A DNA stretch of 64,000 nucleotides from Trissonchulus latispiculum (lineage: Eukaryota; Nematoda; Enoplea; Enoplida; Ironidae), in assembly GCA_030248195.1 (NCBI GenBank), contig JASAND010015835.1, forward strand, positions 1 to 64,000, in the 5' to 3' direction. The position numbers were made by a program, and so were the translations under genes. The notes under the pieces are model-generated. The model did no database searches. It saw only the letters and a program-made list of their open reading frames with translations, and was not told where the DNA came from. Below, piece by piece: positions 31,259 to 42,600 of this stretch. Position 1 is the stretch's first letter. Each line of letters starts with the position of its first letter.

Positions 31259-33422
31259 CACATTTGGGTAATCTTTTACTTTAGGGGGTAAAACGGTTTT
31301 TGATGAAAAATATTCGACCAAATTTAGCGAAGATTTGCCTATGGGGGTTTTCAGGGTTGGCGGTTTCAGTTAAAAAAATAGAAGTTTTAATTTAGCTCTC
31401 AATCCAAGACCTCTATGGCCTCCCAGTTTAGCGGGTAGAAAGGTTTTTGGTGAAAATATTCGACCATATGTGTTTAGCAAAAATTTGCCTACGGGAGTTT
31501 TCGAGTGTGGCGTTTTCAGTAAAAATAGAAATTTTAATGTAGCTCTCAATTAGTGACCTCTATGGCGCCGAACCCTGTTTAAAGTTTTTCAGAATTTTTT
31601 ATTTGGGGGGCTAAAATACAAAAAATTGCATTTTTAGGCCATTTTTTGGATTTTTTGAGGTCCCAATTTTGGGTGGGGGGTTAGGCGGTTAGGGGGGGTT
31701 GCCCCCATCACGTTTCGCGGGTCGACCACCAAATTTCCAGAGCTTACCCCTCCCCAACCAAAATTTCCGGTGAAACTACGGGTGTATGTATAAACGCCAG
31801 GGTAGGAAGGAAAAGCAAGAGGATTGGCATGATGCTATATAAAGCAGATATCAAATTTCTGGCATTTTTTAGAATTTTGAAAGTGGGGGGGGGCTTCGCC
31901 CCCCCCCCCCCCCTAGGGAGGGGGAAGTGGGGGGGGGCTTCCGAAAAGTGGGGGGGGCACCCAAAGGTAAAATTTACCGAAATTTTTAGCGAAAAATTAC
32001 CATTTTTAAAGTAAAAACGCAAAAAATCGCTGTTTTTAAGCTTAAAATGAGCTTATTAGTCCATAAATTAGCTAAAAATTGAGAATTTTTGAAAATTTGA
32101 CCTCAAAAACCTAATTTTTTGACACTTTTGGGCGACCCCCAAAAAAGTGGGTGGGGGCTTGCCGAAAAGGGGGCAGGGTTTTTTTTTGAAAATCGGACCT
32201 GCGTAAATTTTGCGTATTTTTGTTTTCGAGTGCGTATTTTTAATTTCGACTGCGTAAAATTACAAAAATCGCTTTTCAACGTAATAAAAGCTATACACGC
32301 ATTTAGCGTCGAATTAATGCTGTTTTTAAGAGTTTTAAACAACGTTAAGAATCGTAGCTCGAGCTTAAATTGCGTGCTCTCTCTGTGGTGTAAGAGTATG
32401 AATGAATAGGTCCCGAAAAATAGATACGCAGGGGGTCTGGGGGGCGCAGCCCCCCAGAAGTTGAAGAAAATTTTAAATTTCGGCGTAAATTTGCTCTTAA
32501 AACTTTGACTTCTTTGCCTTTAACAGTTTAATACTTAAGCCAATATTTGGTTAGACAAATAGAGTTACTGTTCCCTTGATTGAACACATACGTATATAAG
32601 ATTTTAATTTATATACTATATATGTCAAATCAAATAGAAAGAAAAGCATCGCATGGTACAACGTGGGCATAGGCAGAAAGTATAATCAACTGTAGACGGA
32701 AGGAGAATCGAAGAGATATGCGGGGGGTCTGGGGGGCGGAAGCCCCCCAGAAGAAGCCAGAGCCAAAACTACGGTAAATTGTCTCAAGAAATTAATTTAG
32801 AGCACTCTAGAAATTCCTACTGCCGAATTTTTCGGATGCGTATTTTGGTGCGTATTTTTGTTTTTGACTGCGTATTTTTAAGCTCGACTGCGTAAATACG
32901 CAGTATTTTACGCAAAAAAAAACCGTGGTGGGGGGGCTCCGAAAAGTGGAGGGGGAACCGAAAAGTGGGGGGGGCCACCCCCCCCCCCACTAAAAAAATG
33001 CCAGAATTTGGATACTGTGTTCCCAAAACCTCCTGGGCTAGGTTTTCCTCAAATTCTGGGGTTAAATAAAACTTTTTCCCACGGGGTCGAAACCACGGGT
33101 GTGAGGATCGCTAGAACAAAGTGGTTGGTCGGACAGTAAAACTGACCTCAAATTTGAATTCTATGCCATTAAAACCCTCTATAAGTCGTTTTTGTTGACA
33201 TATATATGCCTTCAAATAAAAATAGTCCCACGGGCTCACCTCCCGAAAACCGGGTTCGGCGCTATAGAGGTGGCGGATCGAGAGCTGCATCAAAATTTGT
33301 ATTCTTACTGAAACCGCCACCTTCGAAAACCCTCGTAGGAAAATTTTCGTTAAATTCGGTAGAATATTTTTCATCAAAAACCTTTTTATATACCCCCTGA
33401 AGTGTAAGATTACCCAAATGTG
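31259..33422. mobile_element. TIR element (about 2.2 kb) with duplicated subterminal blocks
   Basis: CACATTTGGGTAATCTT at 31259 and its inverted copy at 33406-33422 mark the ends. Inverted similarity extends for about 200 bp (GGTTTTTGATGAAAAATATT, GGCGGTTTCAGT). The left end has two tandem copies of the subterminal block (31290-31425 and 31430-31565), the right end one. The interior holds G-tract segments, TGCGTATTTTT repeats (32195-32260 and 32838-32905) and two more GGGGGG-hairpin blocks (32428-32465 and 32723-32755). No transposase seen. Its right end lies only 183 bp from the RNF25-like start codon. Confidence 0.65.
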
Positions 33423-33605
33423 AAGTGTAAGTGAACTAACCTTTTAGCAAGGATATACCGCTATTACCTAAATTATTGGAGCAACTCCATTTCACAGTCA
33501 TTACCAAACACCACTCCAATCGCCTGTGTTATCACTACGCATGTGTGCATACGTTCTTAGTATTTATTTACGCATGTTAATAGGAAATATCGATTGCCTA
33601 AGAAG

Positions 33606-33691
33606 ATGACTGAACAAACTCTGTCTGACGAGTTACTTTCTTTGAGTGACATCTACGGAGATTCTGTTATTATTAATGATCTGCCAGATGG
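33606..33691 (+). CDS. RNF25: RNF25-like exon 1
   Basis: Starts at an ATG and encodes the first RWD helix (MTEQTLSDELLSLSDIYGDS). The donor is GG|GTGAGT. The upstream 183 bp back to the TIR element must contain the 5' UTR and core promoter unless there is an upstream noncoding exon; no TATA box is evident. Confidence 0.82.
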
Positions 33692-36600
33692 GTGAGTGAG
33701 TATACGTACGTATGCAAATGCTGCTATGTTCTGGCACTTTTGAGGTCTAGGTCTTGTGGTTCTTGTCTTGCGGGACAGAGCGAAGTTTTGTTTAGAATCT
33801 AGCCTTTTTAACCTACAATAACCTTTTAAATTTTTAGCGTTTTTACATTTACGCTTATTTGTTCAATAAAAATTATTAAATTTCTAAATAAAGCAAACCA
33901 GCATTGACTTGAAGTCATAGATGTGCTGACCAAACTGAGCTTATTCCAAATTTTTCAAATTCTTTCTTTGTGGGGGGGCTAAAATTTTTCATACATTTTC
34001 TTTCTAGTATTGCGCTATTTTATAGTATTCGCAGCAAAGATTACGTTATAGTTCAAAAATAGCAATTTAGTGTGAAAATACAAACATTGAGTAGACATTT
34101 CCGAATTTTTTAAAATTTGGCCCTCTGTGCGAAGTCTTGAGCAAAATTGATCCCAAAGGAGCACTCACTTTTCGAGAAAAGATCGTTTAATGGCTATGGG
34201 GAGGGGTCAACCCTTTATAAAAAACCCTTCCATCCACTAGCTACGTAAGATAAAATAGTCTAGCTGAATTTGCACCTTTTGCTGAACTATTTAAGATTAA
34301 GGTGAACATGTTACGGTCCTAGAATTCGGGAAAACTTGAAATTTCCGAATTCTAGAAATAGGTAAGCAAATCGATTTGATCACAAGTTTATTTAGGCTTC
34401 TTTTAGGAATTTCTCGTAACCGACAGGAAAATAGCCTTATAAATTCAGCTCAAGAAATCCAGTTTGCCACTGATTGGCACAAAAATCTTGAAGTTCTCTT
34501 TCAGTAAATAATCCCTGGTCTTTTCCATTTATCCCCCAATGCTACAATGTTCAAACTTGAGCAATCTATCTAAAATTTGGTGTGGGTACGCATGTTTTCG
34601 ACCATGCTGAGTTCAAATATTAAATTAGGTAGATTAAATTGATCTAAGAGTTTTAGCACAGTGCTACTTAACACATTTTATTGCTCAATGGAATTATGTA
34701 CAGAGTGAAATGTGTTGTGAAAATTTTAATTGAAGAGCCTCGTGAAGAAGGACATTGAAGAATCAACGATTTTCTTGAAGTAATTTCTTTGTGAACGTGC
34801 CTCGTTTGGTTAAAATTGAGTTTGGATTTATTCTTCAACGTAGGCATATATATGCAAACTGTAAGCTTGCGAATTGCATTTCAGTGTACGAGTTGTGCCT
34901 GAAGGTCAGTGCAAGCGCATTTTTTGTTGCTAGCTATTGCTTCCAATTATATTTTCTAGGTGCAGTTACTCAGCAATGTCCTGCCAATCTCGCCGCGTTT
35001 CACAGCGGTTTTCTCTCAGTTCTGAAAGATTATCTTACGTGTTCTTGCAAGTATATTAAGTAACAAGCACATGAAGGCCTTAAGATACCATTTTTAACAA
35101 ATAGAGTATATACTGAGAATTTGGACCATTTATATTTTATATATATACGTATGTGCTGCTTCTTTCAGTACCGATCACTCATTCCAGTGACCATCCCAAC
35201 GTCGGGATGATGCTCAATTTCAGAGGACTATTTGTTTCGATTTAGCGAAATATGATTTTCGATTTGTAGAGGGGACAGAGCAGGAACTGAAAACATTTTT
35301 GTCCTCGATTTACCTATGAACCTGTGACCAAATACACAGAAATTTTTGACAAACGAGTTGGCCAACGCTCGTTTCACTTCAAAAAATTAGAAACATGAGT
35401 TTCTAATGTTCAAAGTTAAGTCAAATTTACCGGAAATATATTCAAATCCATGTCCGCCAAATTTGAATTCAGTCGGCTAGGTTTCGAGTAAATTGTGTAT
35501 AGTAAACATTGGCCTGAGCTCTTCTACAAACTGAAAATGTTTGCCGAATTCTGGAATTATATAATCAATACAGATATGCTCATTTCTAGAAATAGGCCAG
35601 ACGCTTGCCTATTTCTACATAGAAGTGAGCTAGAATATTGCCGATTTCTAAAAGCCGGCAATGCTGCTGCCGATTTCTAGAAGTCGGCAATGCTGCTGCC
35701 GATTTCTTGAAATGAGCGAAATTGCTTGCCGATTTCTATAATTGAACGCAAAATTGAACTGAACCACAATTGAACGCACCAAAACAACACTACTCTTGAG
35801 TGGCGTAGATAGGTCTTTGTTTATGTTCCAACCAAAATTTGAAATTGTGGAGTTTCTATGTGGCTGGCTATCTAAATCTGGTTATCCAGATTTGAAGGAA
35901 TTTTTCGCTGCCCATTACTATATACGTTTATTTTATTCATTCGTATTTGTTTTAGAGGCTATTTGATCTCCATGGAAGTTCCTATTTCCCCAGCGAGTGA
36001 GCCATGTTATGCGTTTGGTCTTTTGGAGATACAGTGCGGAGCCAAGGTTGTTTATTCGTTCATTCTTACTAATAACTGCAATTGTACTGAACGGTACTGG
36101 TCATAATATGGAAGTTTTTGAGTATATATTTTCAACTTGATTCTAAAGTTCGCAAGCACAAACTGTGTTTGCGCGTAGTTTGCTGGGACGGTCAACTGAG
36201 GTGTTTATCGTGCGGAAGGTAATGCTTACGTTGCAGGCGCGAACGACTGCAATTTACTGGGCTTTTTTATGCGACAAAGTTAGGATGTGGAAGTGGGGGA
36301 GGGGAATCCAAAGTGGTCTTAAATTGTGAAAAGTGCAGTAAAAACTTTTCTACATTGTGCTACTGCTACGTATAGCTGTGCTAAAAAGTGCGCAAAATGA
36401 GTTTGAGTACCAAAGTAGACGAGTTTGACCAAGAAATAAGTTTTTGAATATTGACCAAAAATCCTTTAAAATTTGGCATTTTCTGGGAAGCTTTAAAAAG
36501 TGGGATGGGGTCGAGGGTCTTTCTCCCCACAGTAGAAAAAGCCCAAATTTAATATTACTAAGTTTTCGCCGTCGTTGTCATTATCCTATCCGCGAGGTCC

Positions 36601-39600
36601 ACAAGGGCCCTAAGTTTTGCCTGACTCTATTAAGCATAGCTGACACTGCTTTCGCTGCCGCTTGAACATCTCTGGATAACGGAAAGCTGAAACACACGTA
36701 CCATTACAGCAGTGCACAGTATCTTTCGACACTCAGTGGCAATTGCGGCAAAGCGATAATGGATAACGTGTGAGAAAATGTTAAAATAATGTGAAAATTT
36801 TTGGCGAAACTCTCACTTTCTGTGATAAGTTTTTTGAGCGCGTTACAGACGAAAGAAAATTGCAATACATTCATAGGAATTCTATTAATGTGTAGAGTGC
36901 GACTATGTATCTATAAGCCGTTTCTGTAGCTGTTGCCAATGGTGCAGGAGAATCCAAAATGTTTTGCAAGTCGTGGTTTTCTTGACTCAAAAAGCACGAT
37001 TTTCCAATTTTTTACTATTAATTTGAAAAATCGCCAAAAATCCGACAGTCAACAGAATTGTACCAGCAGGGTTATTTGCACTCTAATTCTCAATGTGTGT
37101 ACAAAGTTGTTGCGCTGTATCTTTTATACAGTGAAAAACTTTTAAACCTTTTTATTTTCCGGAGATGGTCGAAAAATCGGCAAAAAAGCTAAATCGGATT
37201 AAGTTAGCAAGGCGGCATATGGACGGTCCCACAAACGTTAGACCTTTCTTACCCGCGGGGCCAGGGTTGGGAGTCTCGGTCTTGCCGGAAATCCGAGACT
37301 TGGATGCCCGGTATCGGTCGTGACCATCCAAATGTCTCGCTTTGGATGGAGACAGGAAATCTTTGAAACCATGAAATTTCGGCAAACATTGCAAATCAGT
37401 GTTATGAAAGCTAACTAACGAGGTGCAGAAAGTATGTTTAGCTTTAATACTGAGCCTCAAACACTGTAAGCAACTAAGGTTAAGAATATAATTATTAGTC
37501 TCGGTCTCGCCGAAAAGCCGAGACTTGGCCATTCTCGGTAAAAGTTTGGTCTTGCCCAACCCTGCGCGGGGCCTGAATTTCTGCGGAATGAAACAATGCA
37601 ATTGTGTAGTTAATTGAACCTTTGTCTTGTTCCGGCGGAGTGGTACGCACGCATATATTGTTTTTGAAATACTAAGTGAACTTGTAAGTAGATTTGTGCA
37701 CTAGCGTAGCCAGAAAATTATTTCGGAGGGGGGCAAGCCAAAAATGCTCTGAAATGTCCACCGCAACTAAACAGATGGTGGAAATTTTCAAGCGAAATCT
37801 GGTGGTTTTGAGATATTTTCATTGAAATGTAGCGCCGCGCCGCCGCAGGCGAAAATTTTTCGAAATATTTATTCGCGCTGCTGCTACTCATTAAAAAAAT
37901 TTTCTTTTTGTCTCCGATTTCGGGGGGGGGGGCATGCCACCCTCGCCCCCCCCCTGGCTACGCGCCTGGATTTGTGTATTGTAAGTATTCCTGTATGTTC
38001 TGAGATTTTATCGCGCAGGTTGAGCATTCATCAAGAGCCGGTCGTTCTGTTTTGTTTAGTATCCTCTGGTAGCAGCTCATGCGAGACTAAAATCTTATGT
38101 TGGTCTAAACGAGGATGTCTATATGAAATTTAGTGCTCAACTAAGTAAATTGTGCCAGAATAAAATCGGTGAAAATATGTTGATGGATTTAATTACAGTA
38201 AGTTTCATCGTTTACATAAATCTATGAGCTGACATTTTAATTTTTGTCTTCTTGTTGCTTCATTTTGGTTGCTTTTCTGTTAAGTTTAGTTTTTCAGTGC
38301 ACAGATTCATGGGCTTCTTTTATCAGTAATGTGCTTAAACAATCCAGGCCTGCTAAGCAAATTTTTATTGTGGCTTCATGGCCTTCCATTAATGGGAAGA
38401 TCTCTAAAATGTGGAGATTGATTTGTGTGACGCATTGTTTGCAAATTTAACGGTTAAAAGTTTAAAAGCTGTCAAATGCCGCTAAATATTTTACAGTTTG
38501 GCGTATTTAAAATATACTAGAAATTCATTTAAAATCTTGGGAAGCCGGTAAATTTTTGAAAATTTCCAGGTAAAATTGTAAAATTACTTGCCTTTTTGGG
38601 TATATATATATATTGGGAGAGGTTAAGATTTTATTGCGCTTTTTCATGAAGGACTCCTCGAATGGAGGCTAGGCGTCGTATACTAAATTTAGGCCAGATT
38701 TTTTAAAAGTATTACCCATGCTTACCCGGCACAGATCCCTCGTTTATGAACAAGTGCGAAGCTCGTTTTTTTCACTTTTATTGCGTCTCATTAGACTGGC
38801 GGAACCAGGATTTCGTGACGGGGGGCGGCAAAATTTTTCCAGCGGGGGTCTGGTTTTTGTTTTTGCAATAAAATCGGTCTTCGGATCTTTAATTCTTTTT
38901 ATACTGAAGAACTGAACAAATTTTTTAAATTCTTGATATTTTTAGGCAAAAATGGTAATTTTCTCCGAAAAATCGGACGCACTTCAAGCTTTTTCTTCAC
39001 AAATGCAATAAATGTGCTGTTAAAAAGTAGAAAATTGGCGCCGAAGGCGCGAAATTTTTTGATTTTGTGCCCTTTATCCTCTGTCTCCTTAATCTTTCCT
39101 ACCTTCGAATCGCGACGGGCGGGGGGGCGCCCCCCCCCCTGGATCCGCCCCTGTCTCATTAAAAAGTTTGCTTTGTAGCTGTGTTTAGGATTCGCATATA
39201 TATATAACGAAGTGCTATAAAATGCAGACCTCCTGTTCAAAACTTATTCGCTGCATTTTTTACACCACATTCAGAGTGAACCAAAGTTTTAGCCTTCCAT
39301 GTTGTGTTTAGCTCTAAAAATACGGTCATGACTGTTATACAGGTGTTTTCGTGAAATTATTTCAATTTTGTAATAATAGTGGAGCAACCTCATGCTGTAG
39401 CAAAAGACTACGCAGCTATTGTTTCGAACGTGAAATCTTTAGTTCAACTCGTGACGCCCCTCCCTGCCCTCAAGTTTTCTGCTACTGAAATTTTAAAGTT
39501 CCCTTTGTATCCTGCTATTCATTCTCACTAAAGAACTAATAGTAAAATGGTAAACTAATTTTTAAGACTGCGTCAGACCTGTTCCTTGGAATTACCACGC

Positions 39601-42600
39601 CGATATGTCCTTGTGCCATTTGCATGGACATGTTCACCGAAGCAGACAATATTCATCAGCTGCCCTGTCGTCATTGCTTCCATAAGAAATGTTTCTACAA
39701 GCATATCCAATTTCGATTGGACGTTTTGCGGGAGCGTGATGAACAGCGACTCCCACACGAGCAGAAAGGGGTGGACCTCTGTGTGAGTTTATTAATATGT
39801 TATTTTTGATGTCATCTTTACTGGTTGGTACTTGCGACTGCACAGGGCAGTGTTATCAAAATAGGGTTATGTTCAAATCTTAGATTTTGGGTTGTCGAAA
39901 GCCGAATGGTCCGCTCTATGCTGTAAAAACGTCTTGTGTTTTGTGTTAATCCAGCTAGAACGTAGTTTTCAACCCACCGACGTTATCATGAGGTGAGTCA
40001 GTAAGACCATGCTAGTCAGGGTATTTTACAGGGGGACGGGGAAACAAAATCGACCTCGGCAGAAAATGCCTTCCCCTCCCTCTAACCTGTTTTGGGATGG
40101 GATTTTTTGGGGGCCCGAATTTTTGCCAAAAATGGGCAAATTATCATAAATTCATAAATTTTTTCGGAGATTGTTTCCTGAAAATGGCTATTTTTAACTT
40201 AAATCCTGGTATGTTTGAGAACGTTTCGTGTTTCTACGTGCAAAATACCCCAAAAATAGCAATTTTGGCTCATTTTTGCAAAACTCCCCTCACGGGAAGC
40301 CCCCCCGGGGAAAATCTCTAAAAATTACCCTTCTACTGTAGTAGTGCAGCTAAAACTTCGGCTTTAAGCTTAATTGCTACTGCATTTGCCACGAATGTGA
40401 AAAAATGATTAATTCTAATGTTTCAAGACATAAATTACTGCCCGTGATAATCTGATCTCACATTGAAAAGTATTTTGAAATTAAAATTCCTTATTGCTTA
40501 GTTGCTTATGTGGAGGCCTAAGTAGGACCCTCCGCTGTTCCAGAGATAGAATCCACTATGATCGTCCATTGATGACTGTCCATGGCCAGGTCCAAGAGTA
40601 TAATTATATCGTCTTCCAATCCGATGACCAATATCGATAGGTACGATGGAAGGCCAGACAGGAAAGGTCCTTCAGAATCGTGCTTTGCCACGTCTTAATT
40701 AAAATGAGATAAATTAATTGTCTTATGAAAAAGTCCGGGGTCTGCTGTTCCCAAATGCTTTCAGTGCCTTCAAACCCAAATTTGATTCTGATTTTAAACC
40801 TAAATTTAATGATGATATTGGAATCTTTCCAATTCTAGTATCTTTCAACTCGTTTCTGAATTCAAACCTAGGTTGAGTGCCTTCATAACATCGGTGCCCA
40901 GCAGAAGGGAGAGGATTTGTTCGATGTCATCTTTGATAGCATTTAGCCCTGCTCATTCTCTTAGCAATACAGTGTTGTTCCTCGTAATGAACTACTACTT
41001 GCAGTCAGGATATTTTTGGGATGCTTCAAGTTTAACTTCCAGTTTGGAAGGAGGTCACCTCACCTTTGGAGGAGCATATTCTTTCTGAACATGAGCCAGA
41101 AATTAACAGTTTTTGCAATTGTCAATCAAACAAAGACATTGCTCAAACAGCAAATTTGTTTCTGTTCTCCGTTCCGGACGGCCGAGTGGCTAAGACATTC
41201 GACTAATGATCCATCAGTCCGAGGCAGGGGTGTATCCAGGATTTTGAAAGGGGGGTGTCCGACCCCAAATTTTTTCAAAAATGTCCAAATTTGGCCAAAC
41301 ATAGCTAAAAATTTAAAAGATTTCCGAAAAAGGGGTGGCCGGACACCCTGGACCCCCCCCCCGGATACGCCCCTGGTCCGAGGTGCGAGGTCCGTTGCCA
41401 CAAAGCTTTCACACAACCCCTTGAGCAAGGAACTAAGCACATATCGGTTCGCCGTGGGCTCCAGCCAACCCAGCTGTCTATTCTTAACTTGTCGGTAAAT
41501 GGGCACCACTGTGGGAAGGCGAGTAATTGCGGCAACAGGGGTCCGTGTTTTGGCGTAAGCCTGATGAAGGGCTGCCTCCCCTTCCACAGATGTAGTCAAC
41601 ATTTAAGTTGTCACTCCTGGCTTCGGGCTGAGAATCCAGAGATAAGAACCGGCACCCTATAACCTTACAGAGTTGCCTTGAGTTCTCTCTAGGGGTCGCT
41701 TCACCTTACCTTTACCTCTTTTTTGTTTTGTTTTGTTTTTTGATAATGTTTTGATAACACTCACTTTTTCGCAAAATTTTGGTTCTTGGGTAGCTCCGTT
41801 AGCAGGAAATAGAGCGTCGGGTAGAAAGCCTTGAACGTGAATGATTCCATCACACTGTAACAATTATTCTGATTTCTGACTATAGTTTTTTAGTATGTAG
41901 TGTGAGACTTTCAGTCACTGTCTGTTGCCAACGTATGCACTAAACATGCAGTTACCAAGCTGGGCTTATTCTAGGGATTTTTTCTTGGGGAGGCTCTTTG
42001 GGGGGGGGGGGGGCTCGGGGGGCGAGTCATTTTGGGGGGGTAAAAAAAAAGGTAAAGGTTTACCCCAGGAGATATCTTCGTCCTGCCACAGGACATGGGG
42101 TGCCGGTGCTCATCCCCGGATTGAGTGTCACCTCAAATGAAGACTGCATCCGTGGAGGAGGGGGAGCGGCTCTTCTACACTGACTCCTGTTACCTTCCCA
42201 CCGTAGTCTGGTACCTATGTATTTACCGACCAGTTATTAAGGATGGATAGCTGTGTTGGTTAGAGTCGAGAAAGCTTTGTGGCCTCCGGGGATCGAACCA
42301 CCGACCGTAAGATCGGAAGTTTTAACCAGCGCCTTAGACCACTCGACCATCCCGACCCATAAAGGGGGGGCGAAAATTTTTCGAAATTTTTCTAAAAACA
42401 TGCTAAAAATTGCGCTATTTTTATAGCAATTGCCAAAAATAAGCGGATTTAGTGCTTAAATAGGCAAAAATCGACTAAAAATCTCCGGCGAAGCCGGAAA
42501 GTTTTGAAAATATGGGCTTCTGAGCGATTTTTTCAGGGCAAAAGTTGGTACCAAAAGGGGCACCCACTTTTTTTGGGGGGGCGATTTTTGGGGGGGAACG

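Noticed and set aside
38244..38450. Possible extra exon (CTDSWASFISNVLKQSRPAK) after RNF25-like exon 3
   Set aside because: It has an acceptor-like TTTTTCAG, but joining exon 3 directly to 39567 gives the expected spacing to the first RING cysteine, while this stretch ends in a stop and has no donor in frame.
42240..42357. tRNA-Leu gene on the minus strand
   Set aside because: A- and B-boxes are good, but the acceptor stem cannot pair and the sequence continues into the SINE body shared with two other copies.
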